Shown here: positions 43,210 through 51,950 of the stretch, one piece after another
Layout of the letters: each line of letters begins with the position of its first letter
Numbering within the stretch: position 1 is the stretch's first letter
Source of the DNA: Psychrobacillus psychrodurans
Lineage (GTDB): Bacteria > Bacillota > Bacilli > Bacillales_A > Planococcaceae
DNA: 64,000 nucleotides
NCBI GenBank assembly: GCA_900114885.1
Contig: FOUN01000004.1
Coordinates: 62,001-126,000 of the forward strand
Direction: 5' to 3'
The notes under the pieces: model-generated
Database searches by the model: none
What the model saw: the letters and a program-made list of their open reading frames with translations, nothing else
Told to the model about the DNA's origin: nothing
Made by a program: the position numbers and the translations under genes

Positions 43210-43361
43210 TTTCCTTCACCTCCAAGAATTATGATTGCCAAAATGGAGATAATTATTATTAGCAATTGTTGGAGACGTTCGGAACAAGTTGTTTAAAAAA
43301 AGTACATATTTTTTTATATTTTAATCATAATATTTAGACGAGTATTCATTGATTCTTTTAT

Positions 43362-43763
43362 TTAAAAAGCTTGTATACCTACAGAGAAATATCCATTATC
43401 GATGACTTTCTTAGCGTTGCTGAGTTCATTTGCATATAAACTAAATGACTTCTTATCATGTTCATCGAGCGCTTTATTCACTTGATGATTCAAATGAATA
43501 ATTTTTAGTTCCAAGTCCAAGATGGAGCAAATTCTACCTTCGCTAAACAGTTTCTCGATATCATCAACTTGAATTAGAAATTGAAACTCTCTATTAACGG
43601 CCACTAGAAAATTCCATCCTAGAACATCATCGTACTTCTGCTCATTTGTTATTGTCCAAACATCACCTTGATGGAACTCAATAATATGTTGGTGTTTCTG
43701 TCCCGGACAGCAACAGAATACTTCTTGTTTAAACATTTCTAGTATTATAAAATTTTCATTCAC
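43362..43763 (-). CDS. Fur-box-controlled protein with CCC cluster and IDEAL-like tail
   Basis: 133 aa from a GTG start. Near the N-terminus EVFCCCPGQKHQHIIEFHQGD holds three consecutive Cys and two nearby His, a likely metal site. The C-terminal HLNHQVNKALDEHDKKSFSLYANELSNAKKVI resembles the short IDEAL domain of Bacillales proteins. The start is set by GGGAGG 8 bp upstream; the longer ATG frame would run through the Fur box. The gene faces the siderophore importer at 44.2-48.2 kb and is probably iron-repressed. Molecular function unknown; metal binding is inference. Confidence 0.68.
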   Translation of the reverse strand: MNENFIILEMFKQEVFCCCPGQKHQHIIEFHQGDVWTITNEQKYDDVLGWNFLVAVNREFQFLIQVDDIEKLFSEGRICSILDLELKIIHLNHQVNKALDEHDKKSFSLYANELSNAKKVIDNGYFSVGIQAF

Positions 43764-43813
43764 TAGAGGTTCCTCCCTCGTTTTTGGTTTTCTCTGTTTG
43801 CAAACAAATAAAT

Positions 43814-43832
43814 GATAATGATTATCACTTTC
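43814..43832. promoter_or_regulatory. Fur box upstream of CCC-cluster gene
   Basis: GATAATGATTATCACTTTC matches the Fur consensus at 17 of 19 positions and lies 51 bp upstream of the GTG at 43763. Confidence 0.85.
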
Positions 43833-43934
43833 ATTTACTATTATATATGACAACCATTAAAAGCGTCAATTCAATTTAGTTTTACTTGAATCACTTTCAT
43901 AAAGAATATTATATAGTTAAATCCGAACATCACT

Positions 43935-44046
43935 GATTTCCGCTCTAGGCGCACGCTTTCCGCGGGCACGGCTTCAATCTCCTCATCATTACGAAAACAT
44001 ATGTTCCTGCCGTTACTCGTCGCGTGCCACTCCAATCAACGGGATC
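43935..44046. repeat. REP-like intergenic element, copy B
   Basis: Within the 450-bp gap upstream of the Fur-box gene. Minus strand reads TTGATTGGAGTGG ... GAGGAGATTGAAGCC ... GCGGAAAGCGTGCGCC, the same blocks as at 4556-4738. No gene otherwise between 43833 and 44173. Confidence 0.6.
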
Positions 44047-44173
44047 GCTAAAAAAACGAATAATATATTTGCGATATTAAGTAAACATTCGTATTTTTAA
44101 ATGAAACAAGTAATTATGAAATTTACTTACTTACTAAATAATTGTTTTTTACACTAGTTCGTTCCCGCATATA

Positions 44174-44206
44174 AAAAAAGACCAGTAGTTAGTTCAACTG
44201 GTCTTC
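44174..44206 (-). terminator. Intrinsic terminator after siderophore ATPase gene
   Basis: AAGACCAGT / ACTGGTCTT with a 10-nt loop and a run of T on the minus strand, 10 bp after the ATPase stop. Confidence 0.87.
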
Positions 44207-44215
44207 TTACTATTA

Positions 44216-45019
44216 TTAACTTTTCACATGATAGCGACCTTTTGGTATAACTAGAGGTGTATCTGAGATTGGATCTTGTATCACAACACAATTCAAGTCA
44301 AAAATCGATTTTACCAAGTCAGTTGTTATGACATCAGATGGTTTTCCCTCTGCAACAAGCTCACCTTTATGAAGTGCAAATATATAATCTGCATAACGAG
44401 CAGATAGATTGATATCATGAAGTACCATAACTATGGTAGTACCATACTTCCGATTAAGACTAGTAAGTAAATCTAAAATTTCTACTTGATATGTGATATC
44501 TAGAAACGTGGTTGGTTCATCAAGGAGTAAAATATCCGTTTGCTGTGCAAGCGCCATGGCAATCCAAACGCGCTGCCTTTGACCACCGGATAGCTCATCG
44601 ATGTCATGATTAGCAAACTCAGTAATATTCATAAACTCCATTGCTTCCTCTACTGCCTCATAATCCTTCTTCGACCACCCACTAAACAAGGATTGGTGTG
44701 GAAACCGTCCTCTTCCAACTAAATCGGCTACAGTAATCCCTTCTGGAACAACAGGTGATTGTGGAAGTATACCTAAAATACGTGCTAATTGCTTAGGTGG
44801 ATATTTGTTTATAGCTTTACCATCGAGCGTAACATCACCTTCTGAAGGCTTAATTAGCTTAGCCACCGTTTTAAGAAGAGTAGATTTTCCACAACCATTT
44901 GCACCAATAATTACACTAATTTTATTTTTAGGTATTTCAAGGTCAATTCCTTGAATAATTGTTTTATTGTCATAGCCAGAAAACAATTTATCGGCTCGAA
45001 AACTGTGTGTGTTCCCCAT
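44216..45019 (-). CDS. Ferric-siderophore ABC transporter ATPase (FecE/FepC type)
   Basis: 267 aa. Walker A GANGCGKSTLL near residue 38-48, signature ELSGGQRQRVWIAMALAQ, Walker B ILLLDEPTTFLDI and the H-loop VLHDINLSARYADY, all intact. FecE-type ATPases energise the FecCD-like permease heterodimer encoded just upstream (1-bp overlap at 45019). Last gene of a four-gene iron operon. ATG with AAGGGGAAT upstream. Siderophore identity is not predictable. Confidence 0.93.
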   Translation of the reverse strand: MGNTHSFRADKLFSGYDNKTIIQGIDLEIPKNKISVIIGANGCGKSTLLKTVAKLIKPSEGDVTLDGKAINKYPPKQLARILGILPQSPVVPEGITVADLVGRGRFPHQSLFSGWSKKDYEAVEEAMEFMNITEFANHDIDELSGGQRQRVWIAMALAQQTDILLLDEPTTFLDITYQVEILDLLTSLNRKYGTTIVMVLHDINLSARYADYIFALHKGELVAEGKPSDVITTDLVKSIFDLNCVVIQDPISDTPLVIPKGRYHVKS

Positions 45020-46056
45020 TACAATTCCCCTTTTCGGTTCATACGGATTAGTAAATATATTAAATACGGAGCCCCTAGCAATCCAGTTATAACACCTACA
45101 GGAAATCTATATTCAAATGCAAATTGCCCAATAAGATCCGCAAATAAGACAAGATTGACCCCTACTAACCCTGCTGGAAGAATATTAGATGAGCTAACAC
45201 CAACTAGTCGATTTGCGATTGGTCCCGCTAAAAATGATACAAAGGCAATTGGTCCCGTTGTTGCTGTTGCAATAGCAATCATAAAAACTGAACTTACTAT
45301 TAAAATAATACGCATTCTATCGGTTGAAACTCCAAGAGAAGAAGCCATTTGCTCACCGAGCTCTAGAATACTTAATTGCTTCCCAAATATAATAATTACA
45401 GGTGTGAAAAGTAAGACAACTAATATTAATGGAGGTAACTCGCTCATTTTAGAGCCATTCAAACTACCACCGAGCCATCTAATAGCTCCTGCAATATCTT
45501 GTTGAGCACTCTTAAGCAATAAAAAAGAAATGACGGCATCTAACATCGCTTGAATACCAATCCCAATAATGATTATACGACCAATAGAAAATGCTCCACC
45601 ACGGGCTAATAAATACATAGCAATAACAGTAAGTAAACCGCCTATAACTGCTGCAATAGATATCACTGAATTACTCGAATGAAGAACAGTAATACAAAAT
45701 ACCGCTGCTACACTAGAACCAGAAGTAATCCCTAAAATATTTGGATTTGCCAAAGGATTTCGCAGCATCGTTTGAAAAACATATCCTGCAACACCGAAAG
45801 CAAACCCAGCAAATACCCCTGCTAACATTCTAGGAAGCCGAATAGTATTTACCGCAAAATTGGCTCCCGAAATCTCTTCTCCTAATAGGGAGCGGACAAC
45901 AATATGTATTGGATAAATTGTATTGCCAAGCAACAGCATTGCACAGCAAAGCACTCCTGCTAAAATGACGAGGAGCGTCGTAACAAAAAGCCATCGTCGT
46001 TTTCTCCGACGCATACCTTCCATAATAAAATTAACTTCAACAGATTGATTTTTCAT
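45019..46056 (-). CDS. Iron-siderophore ABC transporter permease (FecCD family)
   Basis: 345-aa membrane protein with about ten helices. FecCD landmarks: IRLPRMLAGVFAGFAFGVAGYVFQTMLRNPLANPNILGITSGSSVAAV and WLGGSLNG, FGKQLSILELGEQMASSLGVSTDRMR (ATPase coupling loop), ATATTGPIAFVSFLAGPIANRLVG. Forms the channel with the next permease. It overlaps the upstream permease gene by 4 bp; its own Shine-Dalgarno sequence is weak, consistent with translational coupling. Confidence 0.93.
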   Translation of the reverse strand: MKNQSVEVNFIMEGMRRRKRRWLFVTTLLVILAGVLCCAMLLLGNTIYPIHIVVRSLLGEEISGANFAVNTIRLPRMLAGVFAGFAFGVAGYVFQTMLRNPLANPNILGITSGSSVAAVFCITVLHSSNSVISIAAVIGGLLTVIAMYLLARGGAFSIGRIIIIGIGIQAMLDAVISFLLLKSAQQDIAGAIRWLGGSLNGSKMSELPPLILVVLLFTPVIIIFGKQLSILELGEQMASSLGVSTDRMRIILIVSSVFMIAIATATTGPIAFVSFLAGPIANRLVGVSSSNILPAGLVGVNLVLFADLIGQFAFEYRFPVGVITGLLGAPYLIYLLIRMNRKGEL

Positions 46057-47090
46057 AATGACCGCACTTTCGATTTCTTAGCTAAAATGATGAGTATTGG
46101 TGCACCAATAAACGCTGTAAGAATACCAACTTCGAGCTCTCCGGGACTAGCTATAAGTCGACCAACAACATCAGAGAACGTTAAAATAATTGCTCCTGCT
46201 AGTGCTGACATAGGTATTAAGAAGCGTAAATCCGGCCCGATGACAAAACGCATAGCATGAGTTGCCAAGAGACCTATAAATCCGATTGGACCTGCTAATG
46301 CAGTAGCAGTCCCACATAAAACAACACCAGCAACAATCGCAAAAAAACGAAGTACACCAGGTCGTATACCTAAACTAGTTGCCACATCGTCCCCTAAGGC
46401 TAAAGCATTCAAAGCAGGTGCTGAAAGAAACGCGATGAAGAGTCCAACGATTAAAAACGGGATAAAAATCTTGATGGAATCCCAGTTTCCTGACCCTACA
46501 CTTCCCACTTGCCAAAATCTAAACTGATCTTGGGCATAGGCGCTTGGAATGATAATTGCGGTTACAAGTGAAGAAAGAGCTGCACTTGTTGCAGCCCCTG
46601 CTAATAGTAACTTTATAGGCGTAGCACCACCACGCCCCATTGAACCTATTCCAAAAACGAAAACTGCTGTAATGCTCGCTCCGATTAAAGCTAACCAAAT
46701 ATATTCCCCCGCTGTTGTGATATTGAAAAATGTTATACCACATACTACGAATAAGGTTGCCCCTGTATTTACCCCTAGAATACTAGGGTCAGCTAATGGG
46801 TTGCGCGTAACTGCTTGCATCAGCACTCCTGCAATTCCTAAGGCAACACCGCAACATAAGCTAAAAATAGTACGGGAAATTCGTTTGCGCACTACGTTTG
46901 CGCCATATGAATCTTGGTTTGTATAAAATAAGCCATCCATTAACTCTTGGTAACTTACAACCCGTGCCCCTAACATTAGCGAGGTAATGATACTAACAAC
47001 TAGCAATATAATCGCAATTACCAAAATTATCGTAAAATGCTTTGGAAAATGTAAATCTAATCGCTTCTTGGAATCAGTGGTGCTATTCAT
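46053..47090 (-). CDS. Iron-siderophore ABC transporter permease (FecCD family)
   Basis: 345 aa, partner of the other FecCD permease. Contains RKRISRTIFSLCCGVALGIAGVLMQAVTRNPLADPSILGVNTGATLFVVCGI, WQVGSVGSGNW, LNALALGDDVATSLGIRPGVLR (coupling loop) and GTATALAGPIGFIGLLATHAMRFVIGPD. About ten helices. The start overlaps the end of the binding-protein gene by 8 bp. The two permeases probably arose by duplication and act as a heterodimer, as in BtuCD-like type II importers. Confidence 0.93.
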   Translation of the reverse strand: MNSTTDSKKRLDLHFPKHFTIILVIAIILLVVSIITSLMLGARVVSYQELMDGLFYTNQDSYGANVVRKRISRTIFSLCCGVALGIAGVLMQAVTRNPLADPSILGVNTGATLFVVCGITFFNITTAGEYIWLALIGASITAVFVFGIGSMGRGGATPIKLLLAGAATSAALSSLVTAIIIPSAYAQDQFRFWQVGSVGSGNWDSIKIFIPFLIVGLFIAFLSAPALNALALGDDVATSLGIRPGVLRFFAIVAGVVLCGTATALAGPIGFIGLLATHAMRFVIGPDLRFLIPMSALAGAIILTFSDVVGRLIASPGELEVGILTAFIGAPILIILAKKSKVRSL

Positions 47091-48153
47091 TGATTTTGTC
47101 TATAGCTCCTCCGATTAGTTCTAGATACTCGTCAATTGTATATGCGATAGAAAGTGGATTTGGAGTTCCAGCTGCTACCAATGGAGTATCACTTGTAATA
47201 AACGCTACAGAACCTCTTTCAACTGCAGGAATTTTCCCAAGTAAAGGATCCGCTTTAATTGTATTGTATAATTCCTCATCACCATATCCAACGATGATAT
47301 CTGCATCAAACAAAGCTTCCACATTTTCTGTACTTAAATTTAATGAGTAGCTTTTTGGATCCGTAATTAATGATGAAATGCTTTCAGGAATTGTTAGCCC
47401 TAATTCCTCTAAAAACGCTACACGTGAATCAACTGGTGTATAAATGTGTAATTGTGATAAATCTTGCGCTGAGAAGTTAACCCATACTACTTTTTTGCCT
47501 TCGATTTGTGGATAAGCTTTTAATTTTTCAGCAACTAAGTTTTCTGTGTCTTTAATTAATTGTTCGCCTTCTTCTTTCATTCCCATACCTGCTGCATTAA
47601 ATTCAACCTGTTCACGCCAAGTAGTTGTCCATGGTGAAGTTGGATAAGCTACAACTGGTGCAATTTGTGTTAATGTTTCATAATCTTCTGGAGTAATACC
47701 TGAGTATGCAGCAAGAATTACGTCTGGATTTGCATCTGAAATGGCTTCAAAATCTAGACCATCCGTATCTTGAAAAACGTTTGGTTCTGTAACTTTAAGT
47801 TCATCTAACTTTTCTTTCGTCCATGGTAATAAACCACTATCATCTTGAACACCGAAGTTTGCTGCTGAAAAACCAACAGGAACAACACCAAGTGCTAAAG
47901 CGATATCGTGGTTTGCCCATTGTATCGTTACAACACGCTCTGGTTTACTTTCAAGCACTGCCTCCCCTAATGCGTGTTTAATAGTGATCGGATATTGTGA
48001 TTCTGTTTCAGTTGCCTTTTCAGTTTCAGTTGAAGAATCTTTCTCTTTGCTATCTACCTCTTTAGTTGATGACTCATCTGAACATCCTACTAGTACTAAA
48101 ATAGCAAAAATAGCCATTGCAAGCATTGGTATAAAAGATTTTTTGTTTTGCAT
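47083..48153 (-). CDS. Ferric-siderophore substrate-binding lipoprotein
   Basis: 356 aa. Signal peptide MQNKKSFIPMLAMAIFAILVLVGCSDES with lipobox LVGC, then an acidic linker (SSTKEVDSKEKDSSTETEKATETE) and a class III binding-protein fold: ITIKHALGEAVLESKPERVVTIQWANHDIALALGVVPVG, SDANPDVILAAYSGI, and DRVAFLEELG-like SRVAFLEELGLTIP. It delivers a ferric complex to the FecCD permeases. First gene of the operon, with GGAAGGG before the ATG and a Fur box 90 bp upstream. Similar overall to YfiY/FagD-type proteins; the ligand is unknown. Confidence 0.92.
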   Translation of the reverse strand: MQNKKSFIPMLAMAIFAILVLVGCSDESSTKEVDSKEKDSSTETEKATETESQYPITIKHALGEAVLESKPERVVTIQWANHDIALALGVVPVGFSAANFGVQDDSGLLPWTKEKLDELKVTEPNVFQDTDGLDFEAISDANPDVILAAYSGITPEDYETLTQIAPVVAYPTSPWTTTWREQVEFNAAGMGMKEEGEQLIKDTENLVAEKLKAYPQIEGKKVVWVNFSAQDLSQLHIYTPVDSRVAFLEELGLTIPESISSLITDPKSYSLNLSTENVEALFDADIIVGYGDEELYNTIKADPLLGKIPAVERGSVAFITSDTPLVAAGTPNPLSIAYTIDEYLELIGGAIDKINE

Positions 48154-48242
48154 ATGTAACCCTTCCTCTTCTATAAAATTATCAACTATATTAAAATGTA
48201 TAATTTCTATTAATGCTTAAATATACTCATATACAATGAAAT

Positions 48243-48261
48243 AATATTGATTATCATTCTC
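48243..48261. promoter_or_regulatory. Fur box of the siderophore importer
   Basis: AATATTGATTATCATTCTC matches 16 of 19 Fur consensus positions and lies 90 bp upstream of the binding-protein start. Confidence 0.78.
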
Positions 48262-48328
48262 ATTTAAATTTAATGTTTTTTGGTTAACATGTCAATATAT
48301 TCTTATAGAGAAATTTAAACTTAATGTT

Positions 48329-48404
48329 CCCTGTGTAAGAAACAAACGTGAAAATTACAACATTCACGTTTGTTTGAATTAACATGAATGTTTCTTACAC
48401 AGGG
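48329..48404. repeat. 76-bp palindromic element, copy 1
   Basis: Begins CCCTGTGTAAGAAACA and ends with its exact reverse complement TGTTTCTTACACAGGG. Inside is a second 12-bp inverted repeat (AACAAACGTGAA / TTCACGTTTGTT). Identical base for base to copy 2 at 50431-50506, in the same orientation; the flanks share GTT on the left and AGAYTAC on the right. Lies between the YibF-like gene terminator and the siderophore operon Fur box. Confidence 0.95.
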
Positions 48405-48424
48405 AAGACTACAGGGTAGACTAC

Positions 48425-48458
48425 AAAGAAAACCTCCAAACTAAATAGTTTGGAGGTT
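48425..48458 (-). terminator. Intrinsic terminator after YibE/F operon
   Basis: Perfect 12-bp stem AACCTCCAAACT / AGTTTGGAGGTT with an AAAT/ATTT loop, followed by TTCTTTG on the minus strand, 56 bp after the stop at 48514. Confidence 0.8.
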
Positions 48459-48513
48459 AAATATGTTGTATTTTAATGCATACCCATCATAAGGGTACTT
48501 TCATCTAATATCC

Positions 48514-49278
48514 TTAGCTATTTTCTTTGTTTCTCACAAAAAAGTAAGCCGTAATCCACGTGGTAATTGGGATAACCAGTGTTACACCAATTCCAGCACA
48601 AAGGATGGTAATCATTTCAGAACTAAAGATCTTGGAATTCACAACTTCCCCTATAGAGTAAGATAAATCTTTAAACCATATAAGTAATGCTAAATAACCT
48701 CCAAAGAAGGCAAAGAACAGTGTATTTGCACTTGTTCCTAATATATCTCTACCAATACTTAATCCCGAAAGAAACAATTCTTTTCGGGTAATGTTCGGAT
48801 GATGAAAATGGATTTCCCGCATAGGAGATGAAACGGCTATGGCTGTATCGGTTATAGCACCAATCGTACTCATAATAATTACAGATACAGTAATTTTCAC
48901 AAAATCTACTTCTACTAATAAAGAGAACATTCCAAGTTCCCCTATTTCTTCTTCCCCGAATCCTTGGATCATTGCCTTGTTAGTGATAAAGATAATAAAC
49001 AAAAGTAAGATAACGGTACAGATAATCGTTGAGAGAAAAGCTGTTTTTGTTTTGCTGTTCACTCCATTAATATAGAAAAGATTGATGCAGCTGATTACTA
49101 CACAAGCAATTATTGTTAATATCACTGGATCAATAGTCGGATCGTTCATCAAAACGACCGTGATCATGATGACACCAAAGTTGAAAAATATAGCTAAAAA
49201 AGATCGTACTCCTTTTCTCCCTCCAATAATGGTCATCAAGAAGAGTAGTATCCCTGCCAGTAGCACTAATACATTCAT
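48514..49278 (-). CDS. YibE/F-like membrane protein, short partner
   Basis: 254 aa with seven hydrophobic segments. The YibE/F signatures are IGAITDTAIAVSSPMREIHFHHP and SIGRDILGTSANTLFFAFFGGYLALLIWF, plus the C-terminal GIGVTLVIPITTWITAYFF. The family is widespread in Firmicutes, often as such a pair, with no proven substrate. It overlaps the upstream partner by 4 bp. ATG with GAGGG 7 bp upstream. Bracketed, together with its partner, by two identical 76-bp palindromic elements. Confidence 0.85.
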   Translation of the reverse strand: MNVLVLLAGILLFLMTIIGGRKGVRSFLAIFFNFGVIMITVVLMNDPTIDPVILTIIACVVISCINLFYINGVNSKTKTAFLSTIICTVILLLFIIFITNKAMIQGFGEEEIGELGMFSLLVEVDFVKITVSVIIMSTIGAITDTAIAVSSPMREIHFHHPNITRKELFLSGLSIGRDILGTSANTLFFAFFGGYLALLIWFKDLSYSIGEVVNSKIFSSEMITILCAGIGVTLVIPITTWITAYFFVRNKENS

Positions 49279-50414
49279 TGTCTTGCCCTCTTTCTATTCA
49301 CGAAAAATAATGTCGTATAGAGACCAATAGGAATGGTTAACACAATTCCAATTCCTCCAGCTAACGCACGAGCCAATTCCAACGAAAGAGTTAAGGAAAG
49401 CGTATAACCAAACGGAGCGGCGTTCTTAAAATACAAAACAAGAGTGGGAATCGAACCACTTACATAGGCAAAAAACAAAATATTAGTCATCGTTCCCATA
49501 ATATCTTTTCCGATTTCCATTCCTGAAGTTATAAGCGCTTTTACTGTGATATCATTATTTTTCTCATACAATCCGAAAATCGAAGAAGACATGGTAATAG
49601 CTACATCCATCACAGCCCCTAAAGAGCCGAGGAACAGCCCTGCCATAAAAACTAGCCGATATGGGCGGGTGATAAACTGCATTTCCTCATATCGAAGCCC
49701 CTTTTCTCCTGTTATTAATAGAACCAGGTATGTAATCAACAGTGAAATAAAAGTTCCTAGCAAAGTTGCTATAATCGCTGCATAGGTTTTATCATTTAAG
49801 CCGTTAGCTAGTAACAGAGAAACAACCGTAAATATAATTACACTAATCCCGCAAATCCATAATAGACTTTGATTGGAGGTTTGGATGTAGATATCCAATG
49901 CAAATGATAATATTACAGCATTAAAAGCTAAACTAATGAACGAAAATAGCCCCTGCCTTTTTCCTACTATCAACAATATAAAAATAAATAACCATCCAAC
50001 TAACAACAAATATTTATCACGCTTAACTTCCAGAATGGTCCCAGTTAATTCCGTATCTTTTTCCATCTGCTCATCAATTTTAATAAATAATTCATTTCCA
50101 ATTTGAAACTCATGGTCATAGGCTTTAGATTGGGAGTATTCATTTATCAAATGAATCTCCTTGCCTTTATTCTCACCATTTCTTAATTCAGCAATAATAT
50201 GCTGTGTATATAATTTATCTTCAATACCATTTACACTATTTACTTTCGACACATCTTCTATAGTGGTTTTTACTACCTTAGCTAGTGGGCGTTCATAGAA
50301 AGAGTAGTTATTAAAAACAAAAATAACTGAACCTATAAAACAACATAGGAGTACGGTGAAAAAGATTTTCTGCTTGAAGCTCACCTTTTTAAATATGCTT
50401 CTAAGGAAATACAT
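49275..50414 (-). CDS. YibE/F-like membrane protein, long partner
   Basis: 379 aa. N-terminal membrane anchor, an extracellular domain of about 100 residues with beta-rich sequence (IAELRNGENKGKEIHLINEY...GNELFIKID), then seven helices with YibE/F motifs GSLGAVMDVAITMSSSIFGLYE and EIGKDIMGTMTNILFFAYVSG. The start at 50414 (MYFLRSIFKK) is set by GGAGG 7 bp upstream; the longer frame would begin inside the palindromic element. Fourth position of the padR-HAAS-yibE-yibF unit. Transport activity is suspected, not shown. Confidence 0.85.
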   Translation of the reverse strand: MYFLRSIFKKVSFKQKIFFTVLLCCFIGSVIFVFNNYSFYERPLAKVVKTTIEDVSKVNSVNGIEDKLYTQHIIAELRNGENKGKEIHLINEYSQSKAYDHEFQIGNELFIKIDEQMEKDTELTGTILEVKRDKYLLLVGWLFIFILLIVGKRQGLFSFISLAFNAVILSFALDIYIQTSNQSLLWICGISVIIFTVVSLLLANGLNDKTYAAIIATLLGTFISLLITYLVLLITGEKGLRYEEMQFITRPYRLVFMAGLFLGSLGAVMDVAITMSSSIFGLYEKNNDITVKALITSGMEIGKDIMGTMTNILFFAYVSGSIPTLVLYFKNAAPFGYTLSLTLSLELARALAGGIGIVLTIPIGLYTTLFFVNRKRARQ

Positions 50415-50430
50415 GAATAGACCTCCGGTT

Positions 50431-50506
50431 CCCTGTGTAAGAAACAAACGTGAAAATTACAACATTCACGTTTGTTTGAATTAACATGAATGTTTCTTAC
50501 ACAGGG
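50431..50506. repeat. 76-bp palindromic element, copy 2
   Basis: Same sequence and orientation as 48329-48404 (no difference in 76 bp). It separates the HAAS-domain gene (stop 50511) from the YibE/F gene (start 50414), so it would be transcribed within the operon and fold into a long stem. Confidence 0.95.
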
Positions 50507-50510
50507 GAGA

Positions 50511-51521
50511 TTACAATTTCGTCTTACCTTTTCTAAATCCTTGTACAATATCGAGAATGCCAATGAATAACCACAGCACAATACTAATGATGATGACAGA
50601 GTTTTTTAGTTCAAATGATAAATTCAACAAATCCTCTATATACATATAAAACTCATCATTTATAAGCTGATCAGTACTAATAATAACGATAAATACAATG
50701 GTAGAGACTATATTTCTAACCGTATTCATAATTGCCAATTTAGATGTCCATTGACGAGCGATGAGTTTATAAAATACAAAAGCAATTTCTATTATTAAAG
50801 CAACTATTATGATTAGCCAAAAGGATTGTAATACTTCCTGATTGAATGTAGGGATAATTAGCTGTATTTTGCCTTGTACTTTTTCATAAATACCTATTAA
50901 ATGACTAGCATTAAAATAGACTCCGATAAAAATGGCAATCCACAACAGGCTGCCAAAAATATCTAACGTGGAAATTTTTTTCTCTTTTGAAATAAGTGGA
51001 AGACTTTTTAAATCATCAGGTGTCCATTCTGTCCAACCCGGTGTAAGCGGTGATTTTTCCTTCGAAGTATCCGTGCGCTCCAAAATAGCAAAAACGAGCG
51101 TAATCCAAAAGAAAGTCTGAATCACTGCACTGATTATACTCCAAGTACCATGCCCTAGAATCAGTATGATCACGTTAATACTACCGCTAACAATGTCTTC
51201 TTCTCCACCATAAGTTATTATATTTTCCACAATAAAAACAAAAAATGTTAGTATCGCCACGATTGGTGTAACTATTTTCAAAAGAGTCGTATACATATCA
51301 AAATATCTAGGACCTATTAAATGCATCGGTTGTTCCGAGTATTCACTAGCAAGTGATGCTGGATTTCCTAGATTTTTGAGAACCTCTTTCACTTCTTTCT
51401 CCGAGTAATTTTCTGGGAGTATATCTTCAATGGTTGACCTTAATTCAAGAGCGATGTCACCACGACTTTTTTCCGGAAGTCTTCTCGTCACTTCCTGTAT
51501 ATAAATATCAATCAGTTGCAT
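50511..51521 (-). CDS. HAAS-domain membrane protein
   Basis: 336 aa. The N-terminal 75 residues form a HAAS (DUF1700-like) domain (IDIYIQEVTRRLPEKSRGDIALELRSTIEDILP... EVLKNLGNPASLASEYS), followed by about six to seven membrane segments. Such proteins are typically encoded directly after PadR regulators and are thought to act with them in envelope stress responses. ATG at 51521 has AAAGGAG 9 bp upstream and overlaps the padR end by 14 bp. Confidence 0.83.
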   Translation of the reverse strand: MQLIDIYIQEVTRRLPEKSRGDIALELRSTIEDILPENYSEKEVKEVLKNLGNPASLASEYSEQPMHLIGPRYFDMYTTLLKIVTPIVAILTFFVFIVENIITYGGEEDIVSGSINVIILILGHGTWSIISAVIQTFFWITLVFAILERTDTSKEKSPLTPGWTEWTPDDLKSLPLISKEKKISTLDIFGSLLWIAIFIGVYFNASHLIGIYEKVQGKIQLIIPTFNQEVLQSFWLIIIVALIIEIAFVFYKLIARQWTSKLAIMNTVRNIVSTIVFIVIISTDQLINDEFYMYIEDLLNLSFELKNSVIIISIVLWLFIGILDIVQGFRKGKTKL

Positions 51522-51855
51522 TCCCCACATCTCCTTTTAATAATTTTTGAAGTTCCTTCGTTGATTTTTCCCACTCGGCTTTTAGCTGCTCCAAAATCTC
51601 AACACCATATTCGCTTAATACGTAATATTTTCTTGGTCTGCTCTCCGTTGTATCCCAGCTGCTCTCAACTAATTCTTGTTTTTCTAATCGGCGAAGCAAA
51701 GGATATAAGGTACTTTGCTCGATGGTAACACTCGATTCTTCTAGTAATTGCACTAATGAATATCCATATTGCGGTGTTCGGAGCTGACTCAATACAGCAA
51801 GCGTCAATGTTCCTCTGCGTAACTCAGTTATTAATGAACCTAGCAATTTTTCCAT
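51508..51855 (-). CDS. PadR-family transcriptional regulator
   Basis: 115-aa PadR-s1 type regulator: winged helix core RRGTLTLAVLSQLRTPQYGYSLVQLLEESSVTIEQSTLYPLLRRLEKQELVES and DTTESRPRKYYVLSEYGVEILEQL, then a short C-terminal dimerisation helix. ATG with GTGAGGTGAAAT upstream. It probably represses its own operon (HAAS and YibE/F genes) via the palindrome at 51903-51915. The inducer is unknown. Confidence 0.92.
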   Translation of the reverse strand: MEKLLGSLITELRRGTLTLAVLSQLRTPQYGYSLVQLLEESSVTIEQSTLYPLLRRLEKQELVESSWDTTESRPRKYYVLSEYGVEILEQLKAEWEKSTKELQKLLKGDVGNATD

Positions 51856-51902
51856 ATTTCACCTCACTACTTTATACTATGCGTCGTACACTATATTATA
51901 CT

Positions 51903-51915
51903 GTGTATAATACAC
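51903..51915. promoter_or_regulatory. Candidate PadR operator
   Basis: Perfect 13-bp palindrome GTGTATAATACAC, 48 bp upstream of padR, inside a longer set of GTAC/GTGTA half sites (GTACACTATATTATACTGTGTAT). It overlaps A/T-rich promoter-like sequence. Confidence 0.6.
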
Positions 51916-51950
51916 TATTATATAATTTAAAACAATATTTTAATTACATT

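Noticed and set aside
48329-48404. 76-bp palindromic element as a rho-independent terminator
   Set aside because: No T tract follows on either strand, and a regular terminator for the YibE/F genes is present at 48425-48458.
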